Shown: positions 43,475 through 59,200, numbered from the stretch's first letter. The stretch is 64,000 bases of DNA from Syngnathus acus (GCF_901709675.1 NC_051100.1:1-64000), one strand, 5' to 3'. Notes: generated from the letters alone by a model not told the origin. A program made the numbers and translations.

Positions 43475-46400
43475 TCAGTCTCGGCCGCGGACGTCCCTGG
43501 TCCATTTAATCATGGTTTCCGGTGATCGATAAAGGAAGATGAGTTTTGAATAAAGCTCCTCTTCCAGCTCCAGCTCTCCAGTTTCACGCACCTGAATTGT
43601 TTCCATAAAATGGATTAGCATAGAGGAGAATGAATGGCTTTTCTTTGCCAGTGTACTAGAAAGACCAGAGACTGACCAGGAATATGTCCACACAAAGCTT
43701 CAGTATACGGTCGACGCACGGAAGCTCCTCAAACATGATGGAGTGAGAGATCTCACTGAAGAAGCCTCGGACAAACTTTCCAATGACCAAGACCACGGAG
43801 ACGTACAAACCCATGATTCTAGAAAGATGACACGGAAGCAGAACAAAATCAACGATCCGTATCAAACTCTCTCCCCCCTTGGCTGCGTAGCGTCCTGTAC
43901 TTTTGCGCTATATTCTGACTGTCTGCTGCATGCACACTTGCTCCATTTTTGCTCCTCTTATTTATTATGTTATTTGTTTATTTATTATTTATTCATCACT
44001 CTTATTTATTCATTGTTTGTGCCTTCTTGGTTTTAATTTTTGTGTTGTTTACTCATATGTATATTGTGTACTATGTCTTGTCACCGTGGGATAGTGGGAA
44101 CGTCGTTTCGATTTCTTTGTGTGTCTTGGCATGTGAAGAAATTGACAATAAAGCAGACTTTGACTTGACTTTGAATGTTAATGGACACCTCAAGTGAGAG
44201 AGAGAGCGAGAGAGAGAGAGCGAGAGAGAGAGAGCGAGAGAGAGAGAGCGAGAGAGTGCGAGAGAGGCTCAGCAGGGGATCAATGATGTATATTTTGCTC
44301 TCATCATCATCATCACCATCTAATTCCCTCACCCATATCCAGCCAGGAAGCCAAGACTGGGCGGACTGACTTTGTCGTTGAATATGATCATGGACAGGAG
44401 GCCGCACGCGGAAGGGGCGCAGCCTCCGATGGCAATGTCCCACCATTCCTGTTTGCCACTGGAGTCGAGTGAATTGTCACTCTTCAGCGACAGGGTGATA
44501 TTCTGGTAGCCTTCTTCATTTCCTAAAACAAACAAGAAAAGCGCGTGGATGGCACTCCACCTTGCAGTGCATGTCCCTGGAGGTGTGATTCGATTGAGCA
44601 TATGGAGAGAACGCAAATATATTGCGCTTGTTGTGACCTTCGTACAGTTGACTGGCGGGTTTGGCCTCTGCTCCGTTGGGCGCCCGGATGTAATTTGGAA
44701 ACATATTTGGAACGTGCCTGGAAAGAAGACAAGTTGCCAGTCAATTGACGTCGACCGACTCCAAACGTTCCGGTCGTCTTTGCAAACTTACACCGGCTCG
44801 GTGCGATTGCCGAGCAGAAGAGAAGCCAGGTCGGCCCTTACGGGGTTCCCCGGTTCCAGGTCGATTGAATGTTTTTCAAACGTGTGCTCCACGGTCCCTC
44901 CTTTTCCCAGGTCCCTGTTTGAGATTAGCAAGCGGTTCGGTCTTAGGGTTGGCTGGCTGCAAATGAAGGTGAGGTGGCAAGAAAAATGCTTGCCATTCTC
45001 AGGGTCATTAAAGGAGAAGACCATTTGTAATTGTAACGTAAAGTCAAGTCAATGGCCACAGCAAAGATGTGAGCATGATTCCAATCCTCTTTGTTTGAGA
45101 AAGACAGATTGTCAAAATCAAATCGAATGCTTTGTAAGAAGAAAAGAGTTTGGACCTTTGGAAATTCCACGCCAGACGCAACGTTAGGTCAGCGGGGCTT
45201 CCCAGCAGTTCTTTTATGACCTCCTGTCTGCTCGGGGGGCTTATTCTCCACACTGAGCCCGAACTGCCTTCAATGGTGGCCGTCACCACGTCCTCGTAGC
45301 CGTACAGAGAAATGAACTGCATAGCCACCTACAACACAAATGAAAAGCGGCCGAACGAGTCAGTCCTTTCTCTTCCTTTCTCCACTTCTGCCTCGCAAAT
45401 GCTGCTTTTAGTTTCAAAAGAGTGTGCGCAACCACTCAGCATCAGTGGAGCACAGAGAGCAAAAGGACTCCAATCGTAACCCACCGCATTGTTCCCAAAC
45501 TTCTTGGTGAGGTTTTCATATTCCACCTCTGTCAAGGGTTTGATGGACTGCTGCTGGACACTCATGGTGAAGAGAGGCTGCGCAAACAAAAAACAATGCG
45601 CCATGGTAAACAAAACTCAAACAAATCAGACGTGTTCAGAAAACAACACAACACATTTGCAAATATAACATACAAAGAGGGATGAAAGAACCGAATCGAA
45701 TCAAACCGAATTAAAAGATGACAAAAGGTGAATGGAAACAGGGTACATACGTCAAGATTGCAGCATGAACATATTGCACCATTGTTGAATGAATAGCCAC
45801 GGCGAGCGATTACCTCGTAGCCTCCGAGCTTGACGGTGACAGTCACGTCAATGGGGTGGTTGACGACACCCACCACGGATCTGACCAATGAAATGAAGAG
45901 CAGCGGAAACCAGATGATGCACACCAAGAAGATGATGATGAGTCCGCCCATTCCGTATTTCACCATCTTCTTTTTCTTTTGTCCTTTGGGCTGGGGATAT
46001 TTCTGGACAACATATATGTCAAGACATTGCTCAAGCTACGATGCTTTCTCTCAATCGTCAGAAAACAGAAGATCAATATGCCAATCGAGATTTGCTAGTG
46101 TTGACATTTTCAAACCATTCCCTCGCATCAACGGCCAGCTCGCTCATTTTGGAATCGGTCCCGCCCGATCTAGAGGCCACCTCACCTGCTCTCTTTCATG
46201 GCATTTTGAAAAGAGGAGGCATAGGAATAACCAGAAAGGCTCTCCGAGGTTCTTACCTTTTCAGTCTCACGGCTGCATTTGATGATGAAAATGTTGGCGT
46301 AAATGTCCTCCACGCACATCCAATCGGACAGAGACAGAGTGGTGTCCGTCCAAACCCAGTCCATTACCGCCCGCAACTCTACAAGGAAAGGAACCAGACG

Positions 46401-49400
46401 AAAACTGCACGCCAACACACATAGCGCACACCGTCAACCGTTTTCCACAAAACACTCGGACTTGAAAAAATGAGCTCCCAATTGTTCATACCCTTGAAAG
46501 AGAAACAAGTTGAGGTGGCTGTAGTTTTTAGTCAGGAAGTTGCCAAGAATACGAGTCGGGTAGCCGCAACGGATCTGGTACGCTGACAGGGCAAAGTAAA
46601 TACACTTGACAAAGTACCACAGCTGGGCCACAAAGTTCTGATTGAATCTCCTAAAAATAGAAAAGGCGGTAAGGGCCACTGTCACATCCATTGGGAAAGT
46701 CACGGAATAACAAAGAAAAAAAACGGACCCTTCAGTGACAGCAGGGAGGATAAAGAACATCCACAGGTGTATCCCCAAGACGAGAACAACCTTGGAGAAG
46801 AGACAATGGTCAATGGGCTGTACTTGGAGCGCGCTTTGAGACCTCACGCTGCTGACATGACATGGCATGGGATGGCATGGCATGGCATGGCAGGAGCAAG
46901 AGGGGCTGGCTGTCGACATACACATCCACTTTTAAAGAACATTCATCTGCCAATCGTATTCACACCCATCTGGTAGAAGTGTAATTGCCCGCCAGAGAAT
47001 TGTGCAGAGTCTCTTGACTTGTTCAGAATCCAAGCAGGGCTTGCCAACCTGGAAAATGAGCTTCCCCAGGACGGCCTTCCGCAGGTACAAAGCTCTGTCG
47101 ATGATCATGGTGGTGAACTGGATGAGGAGCATCACCAGAAAGGCTTCAGGAACTTGGTCCTCTGACAAGCTGGAGGCAATATCAGCTGCTGCGCTGTGTT
47201 TCTAACAGACAAAATGCAACAAAGGGATTAAGGGACTACATCTCTTGTCCTTACACACCGCTCGCTCGCTCGCTCGCTGCACTCCAAATCAAACGAGAAT
47301 ACTTCACATATTGAATGTCTCAAGTTCTGAAAGCAACGCTCACCCCGAAAGCCCAAAATCCAAAGACGATGATGATGAAGTCGATGACATCGGTCAAGAA
47401 CATGAGCGCGTAGACGTCAGCGCCGACACGATAATCGGCTCGGAGAGTATCCAGGAAGAAAGCCCCGACGGGTCGGTAAAGTCCCCGAATCCTGTCCAGG
47501 GAGACGCAAAATTCCATTTTGGGCTGCATCCCAATAGTCTCATGTGTTCAGAGGAACAACAGCGTTATTTGGCCTTCGTCTCACCTACTTTCGCTCGCTA
47601 GCTAAATTCAAGTGCGATTGTATGAGAGGAAGAAAAAAGCGACTGGTGAACTGACCCGGAGAGAAAGGCTTGTTTGAGCTTGCGTCCGACAGCCCGTATC
47701 CGATTGCCGGCTGCTTCTTTCCTTTTGCTTTTCTTCTTTCTCGTCCTAAGCTCTTTGTTGGGGGGAGCTGCGCTTTCAGTGGCGGCCTTCGCTGGAAAGA
47801 GACCAACATTGACTTTGGTAGCCTAAGATCAACTCAAGTCCATTAAGTGAGAAAGAAAAGTCTATTGTAAACAATTGGCATCCATGAACTAACTATGCTA
47901 TTACTCTGCATGTTTCTCTGGACAAGCATCAATTGGCAATTGTTAGGCACAAACCACAATTCATGCAGTCATTGAAAGGGAACGTGTCCAAGTGTTTGTG
48001 CCGAGTTGACTAGTGCGCCGCTGACCTCGAAGCTCTCTGGGTTTCTTGCGTAAGTGGAGCCCGCTCTTTTTCCGCGTCATTTCCTCAAAGACCTCTTTGT
48101 TGCTCCCGCTCATTTGCTCCTTTTTCACGCTTGTGGAATGATTCCACCCGCACACGTGTTCCTGTGTGTCCAGGGATGCTGCTGAGTCAGCTGGAAAGAG
48201 CTGACGGACAGAAAACGAGTCAATCAAATGGCCGATGCTCGTCAGAGTTTGAGTTGCTCCTACTACGTATTTGGACACGCATACCTTTCCACGTTGTTCC
48301 AGGTTGAGCTTTTCTGTGCTCGACACCGAGTTTAGCCTGCCGTCTGTGTTTTTGCCTTTTCCTTCCTTGCCATGACCTGATGAGTTACTACTTTCTTCCA
48401 CCAAGGGGTCTTTGTGGTCCCACAAGCCATAACGCTGCGTACACATACGTATATATACGCATCGTAACGTACCACGTTGTAACGCGTCGCAAACGCACAA
48501 AGGACGTGGCGGCATCGTGCGCGCGCGCGCTTGAAACGACACGCGCTGAGCTCACTGCATCAGTTCAGCCACGAAAGGCTACACATTGACCTCCTGCGGG
48601 AGAAATCCAATCAACAACTCACCATGAGCAAAGATCTATGGAAGAAGAGAGCCAGCAGCTGGAGGAGGTCGTATCTTATGTAAGTGTCCGTTTTCTCCAC
48701 GCCGAGGATGCGCGGTAGAAAGAAAGGCTTGTCTTCGTTTAAAGTCATCTCGTAATCACTGTTCCAGGGAAAAAATCCAAACTGAAAAAGGTATTTGATC
48801 ACCACCATCACCTGGAGGGCGACAACATAGAAAAGAGCCATTCATTGGCACTAGGCCTCAATTGGTGACTTTCCTGGTCGGTGCACCGCTTCCCTTCATT
48901 TTGGGGCTTTATGCCTCCAAATAAAAGCCCTCTTCCTTATGAAACGGTCCAATTCTTCTGCGTCACTTGCCGGCTAAAATGCACACTGCCGTAGCGGTAC
49001 GAAGTGGTGGATTCCAAACAACAAGCGCACGTCCTATGTATACTGAAATATCGATGAAGACCCAAGCTGACTGAGGATTTTTGACCCAGATTGGAGTCAA
49101 ACGGGACCTACCTCCGTGTAGATAATGGCTGTCATCCAAAACGTTTTGCTGGGTTTGGGCACAGTCAGCATAGCCCACAGAAAGACGCTTATGGGCAATA
49201 CCAGCGATATCACAGAGGCGCTGACCACGTGATTCAAGATGATGATCAAATAACACACCAGCTCAGAGTTGGCCGCCAACACATTGTGTGTGGCAAACAA
49301 GAGCTTCAGCGTGCGGTTTTGCCTGTTGTAGAACACCGTGCTTTCTTCCAGCTCTTGGATCATGAAGTCCCTTAGGAGGCAAAAGAGAACATCACCAACA

Positions 49401-52400
49401 AACACCTTTCATCTGTAAATGTCTGTCGGCTGTGTACTCAAGGAGGAGGCAAAAGAGAATGTCACAAACAAACACTTTTCATCTTTGTAAATCTTGTCTG
49501 TCGGCTGCGTACCTGTCTCCGAGCACTTCGCTGGCTGTTCTGGAGTGTCTGCGCTGTTGTCCGAATGGGCTCCCAGCTGTCAGGTGGCTTCCAACCGGGA
49601 GTTCTGGACTCAAGAGCTTTGCCGTGCTGTCGAGTCTGGGTCTGGGAGGAGACGAGTCCTCCGCAATCTGTGTCTCCTCCAAAAGGCTACAAACATCAAG
49701 CACACATTGGTTTGCTAGGATCCACTGTTAACTTTCAGGGGAAATTGACCATCATTGCAAGAATTCCTTTTTTTTTTTTTCTTTGCACTAACCGGTATTG
49801 ATTGCTCTCAGTCGGTGTCCCGTCGTATAGTGGTGGGCTCTCAGCGCCTTGAGAATGGTCACCCGTGGAGCCTGCTGCTGTGCGAGGAGGCTGCCAACAC
49901 AAGTGTTTCAGTCGGGGACATCTTATTACGGTACATATAGGCTATGAGATGCGGTGTGTTTACTTGTTCTATCTTGTGTATGAAGAAGTAGCGTTCGTTG
50001 CACAGAACGGCCGATGTTTCCCTATACTGCTTAGTCAGCAGGTTGAGCCACTGGGTCAATCCATCCATGATCGCCAGTACTATGGCCCATAAGAAACGTA
50101 CGATATCCAAGATTCTCTGAACAATCTCTCCGCGACCTGTGGGAGACAATTCCATAGCCAAAATGACAACGTTTCCATTTTCAAAACACCACTGCTCGTG
50201 TTCAGGGTGCAAGGGGGTGCTGGAGCCTATCCCAGCTCAGCTGACATCGGGCCAAAGGCAGACTGTACCGCTCAGGTTCTCACCTCGGGGCTCTTTTTTT
50301 TTTTTTTTTTTTCTTCTTCCTTTTCTTTTTTTAAATACATGCGACATTGCCCACGAGAGCAGTGAAAAATGACAGAATTCCCTGCAGGAACATTCGACAG
50401 CATCCCCGCCAACTACTCAGTCCTGGCGGCAGCAGCAACAACAACAACAACAACAACCAGGAGGCTCGCCAGGAAAACAGGAACTTACCAGACTCCTCCG
50501 GCTCCTTCATTTGGGGCTCTTCAAACACGTCATTGTCCTCGGAGCCTACAGAAAGGGACATGGTTGTCATTGGTTCGTGATGTCGCGGTGTTCGTTCATT
50601 AGCTTTGTCTTCTTGTAGAAAGCACGGCCAGATGCCTCCGGATTGGCTGCAGCCTTGCCGGCCGACCGACCCTTGCGAGGCCTTAGGCCAGACAATATTC
50701 AACATGGCGGCCCTCTACATCCCGCAAATGCCTCTGTACCTGTCACGGAGCAAGATTCCTCCGGCCAAGTGTGCGGTGTGGCACTCTCGTCCTCGACCGG
50801 TTCACGTCTTCTCTGCGACCTTCGCTTTCGCTGATGTTCTTTGAGAGCTCTTTTCACATTGTTCACCCACGCCTGATAAGCCAACTGGGAAAGCAAATCA
50901 ACGAAGCATTGCGACACGGGGCCACAACAAGATTACTTACAAGAGCAGCGTCCATTTTGCTGACTATTTGAAGTTATTGGGGCCCAAGCTGCAAACGCTG
51001 CCAGGACCCGAGGGCTTTTGCGATTATTTCTGTGCCTGACCTGATAGGCGGTCTGTTTCGGAGGCTTCGGCTCCTCTGACAGCACTTCACATTCCCCCTC
51101 ACTGTCCGATTCAAAAAGGTAGTACCACCCTGAATGCAGCACTGTGGGAAAGGAATGACATACGACTTTTGTCTCCCTAACGACGCAAGTGCAAATAGGA
51201 CAACCGAATGGCGTTTCTCAGACCTGTTGCGTGGTCGAGCCACGATTGAGACCAGCTTCCGTTCTTTCTCTCCGTCTTCGTTTCTTCGAAACACGCATAA
51301 GCACCCACAGATATTCACACGCACGTAGTATATCACCACCAAAGTGGTTTCGTCTGTAAGTTTCCTACCAGCACTCGGACTCTGGTTGTCTTCTTCACTA
51401 ACTTTAGGTCCCTCTCTGTACCTCTGCTGTTTAGAGCGAATTCTTTGCATTCTGGCAGATAACAAAAAGAAAAGAGATGCGAAGATTTTTCTTTTGTTTT
51501 TCCATCGATGCCCAAAAGAAATGCAAGCTGTGGTACAGAACATACACCAATTCACAAGGGTGACCAAACGATTCGGACGTAAATGAAGTACTCTCTATGT
51601 TATGTTGCCAAACCCTGATCTCGGAACACTTACGATCTCTTGAGCTGCGATAAGGATTTCATCTCGGCCTGTTGGTGTGATTTGATGTTCTTCATGATAG
51701 TGGCTTTGAAGAGCTCAAACCCCCTGCCATTCAGAGAAGAAAACACGAGCAAGACGTCATTGCCATTAAGAATGGAAGGTTGAAAACAGTTGACGACAAC
51801 AAATGATGTAAACGTTCACACGGAGCTGACACGGTAATAAAAGCATGCCGGCGGCTGACTGGCTCATTTTCTTCAAACAAATGAGCTCTTGTCACATTGC
51901 ACTTTTGGCACGTGTATGTGTGTAGACACAAACTTAACAAGCATGCAAAAAGAGGGCAAAAATCATTTCACATGATTTTCTTGTCCCAAAAGAGCAAAGG
52001 CCAATCAGCATTGATTCTGTTGTGTATATTGGGAGCGCTTACCTTGAGGCTTGTTTGCCAAATGCCTCCAATTCCGCTACAACATGGAAGAAATAGAAAC
52101 TGAGGAAGACCCGTCTCTGCAGCAGCAGGAAGAGAAAACAAATGCTGTCCCAGATGATTCCAGCTTCCTCGATAGGGAGGCTGCACTTCTTATCACTAAC
52201 TAAGTTTGCTGTCAAGACAAAGAACAACACAGTATTTACCGACATGTACACCATGGATTTACGTATAAATCGCTATCCTGGAGGCGAGGCTCCAAGGCGA
52301 GCACCTGCATCCCAGACATCAATTTAGCCTTGTCTGTTGTTATTTGTATTTGTTTTTGCACTTTGATGGAGAGAGATATTTTTCATTTGATATTTTTATT

Positions 52401-53207
52401 CTTTTCCCCCAGATCTTTTTTGGAAAACTTGAAAATACAGTATGAAAATGCTTAATCATTGTAAATAAAAATCAATATAGAGTAGTATATTGATATCCAC
52501 CAATATCAAATAGGTCGACTACTATGGTAATTTTCAGTCACATGGCTCAGTCTTACGCTTGACCATGCAGTGTAAATGATTGGTCATAATGCCATAATAC
52601 TTGTCACTCATGAACACAATCACGATGACACTTACGATCGTAGTATCCCTTGACTGTGCAGACTAAACTGAAGAGCTGGATCATCCAACAAAAGCCCTTT
52701 TGCATCTCAATAACAAACACGCATGCCAGAATCTGTAACAAAGACATCTATCAATCCAAATCAAATACAAATCAAATCAAATCAGCATTCAATCAAAGAG
52801 AAGAAGCAATGTCGTAAAGTGATACAGCTGCAAGCGGTTTGGTATGCAGCCCGTGAGCGACTCTGAACGCTGTTACGTGCTAGCAAAAAAAAGTCACAAC
52901 GCGGTCACACTCGCCACCACAAAAGCCGATTCCGTACTTACTGATAAAATATTTTTGGATATGATGACTGTCACATTATAGATGATGAGACAGTCCCACA
53001 TGGCAAGGCGCGTCCTGGAGGCTTGGACTAAGAGTTGGGTCCCAAAGAGCAAAAAAAAAAAACAAGCGAGAAGGTATCCCAATCCAAACACAGAGACCCG
53101 AGTCGCTCCGGTCATGAAGACCACTGACAATACAAACCAGAATAAGTGGCGGAAAACCAAAACCTTAGCCATGTCCAGGTAACTCCTGAAAACAGGGGGG
53201 AGGGCGG

Positions 53208-53240
<33 letters not shown>

Positions 53241-56200
53241 TGTTACTCATACAGCAAAAGTAGCCAGGACAAAAAGCGCAAACAGTCAAAATGGCAGTCA
53301 GTTTTTGGCGGCAAGGTATTCCTATGATAGACAATTGTTCTTCTAGCAAGATTTTGTCACAAGCCATGGTAGATAAGCACAACTACAAGGGCTTGAGTTG
53401 GACAGCCCCAAACAAATCGTTTCGACTCCTGACTGCAGAGCACAAGAAATATTGCGGACTGGGGCTTTGTCCTAGGCCTGAAACGTGACGTCACGTTGAA
53501 ACAGCCATCTAAACCAGAAGAAAGCAGCTCTCCTTAGAACAATCCCATTTACCTGCAGTTGACAAAGTTAGGCACAGGATTAAGCTGGCCACCTTTCATT
53601 GGTTCAGGGTCGTCTGTATTGTCTCCAGCCAGACGCACCCACTCCTCACACTGCTCGCATTTAAATACTTTCCACTGCTGGGATGCGCAAATCAGAAGCA
53701 TAAAATCCACTGTGGAAGAGACAGAAGCCATTAGGATAACGAAGGAGAGAGAGAGAGAGAAAAAAGTAAAAATCACAGATACAAAATCCAGTCAACGTCA
53801 AGCAACCTATGAGGTTTTTGGAGTTGGGCGCAGTGTAGAAGTCTGGCAGAAAAAGCCATTTGATAAGAGCAGAGTTCATCAGAAGCGGGGTGTTCCACCG
53901 CCATGGGTAATCTACAAGGAAAACAAAGAGACAAAATGCAGATTTGCAGATGATGAGGATGAAAGAAAATAAAACAATGGTTGGATGGCATGGAGGGAGG
54001 GAGGGAGGGAGGGAGGGAGGGAGGGAGAGAGAGAGAGAGAGAGTAGGGAGGGAGGGAGGGAGGGAGGGGTACGTGGCCCTATGCCTCATTAAAAGTGGCC
54101 GTTTTTAAAGGCATGTTGGTTTGGATGTCACTTGTAGTAGTACTTTTGAGGAAAATACATTCAAAAGTAGTAATATTATCCTGATCAAGTCTCACCTTTA
54201 CACAGAGCAGGTGGTATACCCACACATAGAACATATTGATAAATGGTGAAGATGGCCAGAAAGACACAATATTTTGGCCATATCCTCGCAATGGCCGCCC
54301 GACGTCGTCTCACCAAGATGGCCACCAACCAACAACCGTGGATTATAACCAAGAGGTTCATCCGTTGGCCGATCACGTTCACAGTCATCAGGAAGCAGAT
54401 CTTTAGACAAAAACATAGTTGACTTGTTTTGGTTGTTGTTTTTTTTGTCTCTGGGATAGACGATCTTTAGAGAAGAACATAGTGGACTTGTTTTTATCTG
54501 GGATTGACGATAAGAAAATGTGTCTCGTAATTCAAGTGGCTTAATAAATAAGAGCAAAATCCACCTTTGACTTAATAAATCACACAGTGCTTTCACCTCT
54601 AATCCAAACTTGTAGAAGGCGTAGTTGAGCAGGTACTTGAAGCAGGCTAGAAGGCCTTGGTCTAAAGTATCCCTTGTGGCGTCTGGGAACAGAGCAGGTA
54701 CTTTGGAGGGGGCTCGTTGCGGCTGACGATAGTAGTGGGCCTGGTGGCGATACACTGTGGCCTCAAACACCAGCAACAGCAGCACGGCTAAATGCTTCTG
54801 GAGAAACACGTCAAAGGGTCATTATTCAGACCCGTCTGCTGCTTGCATACACTGCTGCAACGACATACAGTATATAGTACCTTGCTATAGGCCAGTACAC
54901 TCGCTTCCTTCCTGATGCCAAACCAGTCGGCCGGGTCCACCGGTGCCTTGTACAAGGACGAATTCAGGATTTCCCTTGGTAAAAGGTTGGTCTCGTTCAC
55001 AAGCGGCTAATGGCAAAAGAGAAAGAAAGACAAATGGAAGACGTGAACGGCTGCGAAGATAGAAGAAATAGAAGGGGCTGTTTGTTGTAGGCAGATCATT
55101 GTGACTGGGAAGTAGCTCGCAAGCTGAAAAGGGCCTCGGGGTGCGCTGGAGCCCAACACAGACCACACACACCCCGAAGCGCTCACAGAGCCCCAGACCA
55201 AGAAGCAATCATCACAGCCACCTATCGACAGCGAGCGAGGGCTTGCGTAGTCTGGCCGTTTGCGCAATTCTTACCAGGCTGCAGTTGTTGGAGTACTGGG
55301 TCGGGCTGACGACGCTAAGCTGGTACAACATTTTACACATGATGATGACGCACACCCAGATCGTGGACAGGCTGGAAGCCATGGGTCGGAAGCCACTGAA
55401 TGGCATGGCCGAAGACCACAGCGTCACCAGGACCAGGTTAAACACAGATGGCTACAAAAAGCACAAAAAGGTGGGGATTCCTCAAATGCACATTGTGGCT
55501 GGCTCGCGTGAAGCTTCAATTCACTACACTGCCCTGCTCTGCTCTTAGATGAGGTGCCTATCCCGGCCGGCTGACATCTACACCCTGAACGGCCGTGTCA
55601 TATTCTTCGGGAGGAAATGATTTCCACAGTCATTTCAATCAGAAGCACCTCCCAGCATACGGTTACGAGTGGAGTCAAAGTAGCTGGTACGTATATTGTT
55701 TTGTTGTTGGGTGAAGATCATTGCCAATCTTGTGTGGAGAACAAATAACGTGATTTTAGCTTTGATGTATCTATTTACCTCTTCAAGTGCAACCCACACA
55801 GTGTAGAGTGCCACCATCTTAGTGATGTGAAGGTCCAGAAGAGTCCAGAGAAAGACCTGAGCTTTGTTGAGAATGTCCGAGAACTTGTCCAACAGGACCA
55901 GTAGCCTGTCAACCACCAGAGCCCATTTACTGGGCATGAAGTCCACTGAAAAGAAAAGGAAACAGGTCGCCATAACATTCGTCAAACTTTTGGGAAATTC
56001 ACTCGTGTCGTAGGCGAAGTAGAGGAAGTGCTTTACAGCACGTACCTTTATCTTCCGATTCGTCGACAATAGCGGTTAACGGGGTCTGCTCGCAGCTGCT
56101 TTTCCTGGAGGGAGGGAGGGAGGGAGGGAGGGAGGGAGGGAGGGAGGGAGGCAGAAAACAATTCCAAGGACAAAAAGTAGCTAAAGTCACACCGGCCCAA

Positions 56201-59200
56201 TACCTAAAGTCAAAAATGTACCAGCGGACTTACCGGGGAATCAGTGTCACGTGTTCGGGGTCAGTAATTCTCATAAAGGGCTTGTGGAAATAGTGCAACT
56301 GCAGAATACAGGCCAGCAAGAAGAATCCGGGGATCATAATACTGGTGAAGAGCTCGGAGAGGGCAAAGGTCTCCAGACCGATGGCTGTGAGCCTTCGGAG
56401 ACAAAGGCGGACTCGATTGGATGGACCACTTTGGAAAAATAACAAGACGCTACAGAAGAGCATACTGTTGTTCGGTGAGTCCGGTCAAATTCTTCCAATA
56501 ACCAGGGAAGTCTTCAAACTGGAACGTGTAGATGGAGATCAATACCAACATGGTGTAGGCCACGACCAGCCACCAGAAGAGCTTCAATAGACGCCTCCAG
56601 ACAGAGTAGTAGAGCTTAGAAATGGAGAGACCATTTTCATTAAGATCATTTGGGAGGGGGGCACAGAGGTGGCAAGAACAAGAAATAAACATATTTTGTG
56701 GATTTTACAAAGCAGGTGATTTGATGAAATATGGCAAACAGTGATTAGACCGGAATCAAACCCGCAAGCGGTGACAGAAGGTGATTTTCCAAACACTCTT
56801 GTCATTGTGCTAATGTTGGTCTATAGCAGGGGTGCCCAAACTTTTTCAGCTCGCGTGCTACTTTTGAAATGACCAAGTCACAAAGATCTACCCACTAAAA
56901 AAAAAATTTATTTTACTATGGCCAGCTGTCCCACTCATTTTCAAAGTCAAAGTCAGCTTTATTGTCAATCCCTTCATATGTCAAGACACACAAAGAAACC
57001 GAAATTCCGTTTCCTCCATCCCACGGTGACGAGACATACAAGTAGGCGACTCAAAACAAAAACAAGAAGGCACAAACCATAAATAATAAATAATAAATAA
57101 AATAAAATGAGCGATGAATAAATAACAGACCAATAACCCATTAAACCCATTTTTATATCCTTTCTTAAGTTTAAGAGAAAAAACAGGGTTCTGACAATTG
57201 GAGGGAACTCGCGAGCTAGCGTGTTTGTGTTGTGTTGTTAGCGCCGTTGTTTGTACACGCGTCAAGTGCGGAAAAAAATAAAAACATTTTAATATCACGC
57301 GATCGACCAATAGTGGCTTGGCGATCGACCGGTCGATCGCGATCGACGTATTGGGCACCCCTGGTCTATAGGACCCTGAATATTATTGAAGCTAACATCA
57401 CAAGCAAGTCATTTCATAGTGCTAGTAGGAGCTTGATTTTCTATTCTCACCTGATATATACAGAGGCAGAGGAGGAAAAGCAGCATGTAGACCAGCTTGT
57501 AGCCAACAAGTTTTCCCACAAAAGAGACCATGAGGCACATCCCAGCACACACATAGATCCAATACTTGGCATAGAAACTTAGCACCAAGGCTCCCAGGAC
57601 CTTTGGCAGGGATTGGTTTGTGGAATCCATCCCTTGACAGGTAAAAGAGACATCTTTGGTGTCATGCAAAGGACCTTTTTTGGCCCGCACGCAGTATGAA
57701 ATACAAAATCGGAATTATTTGTACAAATGAACAGTTCTTCTCATGTATGTACTAGATATTTGCCATGTCTGTTATCACAGTCATAATATTTTGGATCGAG
57801 TACCCAAAACAACTGCGATAAGGTGTTCCCACCCCCGCATATGCCATGACACAGTGTGCGCAACAATGATGGCATTTTCTGATTTTGTCTTTTTTAACGT
57901 TGACGTGTATTAAAATTGAAGTTTAAAAACACAACCTGTTGAAGTGACTTCTTCTAGTGGTGTGGCTGTTGTCCTACTCTTGCTGAATTTCTCCTTCACC
58001 GACTGACGTACTAAAAGCCAGAACGTTGACGTGAACAGAAGCTGAAGGGAAAAATACGTAGGTGGATTACAATAAAAACTTGTGTAGAAATGTATGCACC
58101 TTCTAGTGGATATATAGGCAAAGAGCACGTCTTTTTTTTGTCGTTCAAGAGAGCAAAACTGTTGGTCATACCATAGCTCCCAATCTGAGACAGGGGTACT
58201 GGGCTTTATCCAACCCTAGCTGCCTGAGACTCATGCTTCCCACGGTGGTCGGCAGTTCCGGCGCAAGCTCCATGGCCCAAACGTATTGCAGACAACACAG
58301 TGCCAGCGCGTAGAGCATGATGAACGGAGAGCAAAGCATGGCGGCGCGTCGTCTACAAACACAAGACGAGTGCAGAGAGTTGAGGTACGTACATGCGCAA
58401 CGTACGTATACGCGGCGTATATGCCTGCTTTTCAACCTAGCACGCAGAATCCAGATGAGACAAGCCCACAGGAGCAGCACAAATGTCAGCCAGCTGTGGT
58501 ACGTGATGCTCCAGACCTGGAAAAGCAACAGATGACAGATGACATGTTGTAACAATTGCTTCGTTCATTCGACAGCCACGTGTTGACATTTGATGATCCT
58601 GATGGCTTTTTGTCATGGACTATGTATTCTCGTTCATTGCTTTGCATCAATAATTACCATCATCGCTATCAGAGCGCAAACGTAACTCTGCTGCATGATT
58701 GTCTTGGCCAGCATCGAAAAGGGACTTTCGGACGGCTGGCCGACAGCAAAACCTGTTGAAAAAAACACCCGACACTTAGCGCAAAATCAGAAAGATACAA
58801 TCCCTTCCTTCATAAGCAGCTCACACCGCGCTAACCAGGAGCCCCCGGGGACGGGCCGCTCTAGACTAATGGCACGTTCCGACTTCACGTTAGCTCGCCA
58901 CGGGATTTCCTTCATTTGTGATTCCCAGCGCATAACATACTGGCTATCATGAGAAGAAAACATACCATTTTGTGCTCGACCTTCCTCTGCCACACTTCCC
59001 CCTTGACTCTGCTCTGTTCCCGCACACAAGAGCATGCGCTGAGAAATGGGGGGGGGGGAGAAAAAGTATGATATAGAATGATATATTTCAAATCATCAGT
59101 CCTGACTCTACCTGTACGTCATCTTCACAGTCGTCCTCCCCTCTCTTTTGATTCCACGCGCTCAACTCTAGCGTCTCGTCCTTTGGCTCATTTGCATTTT

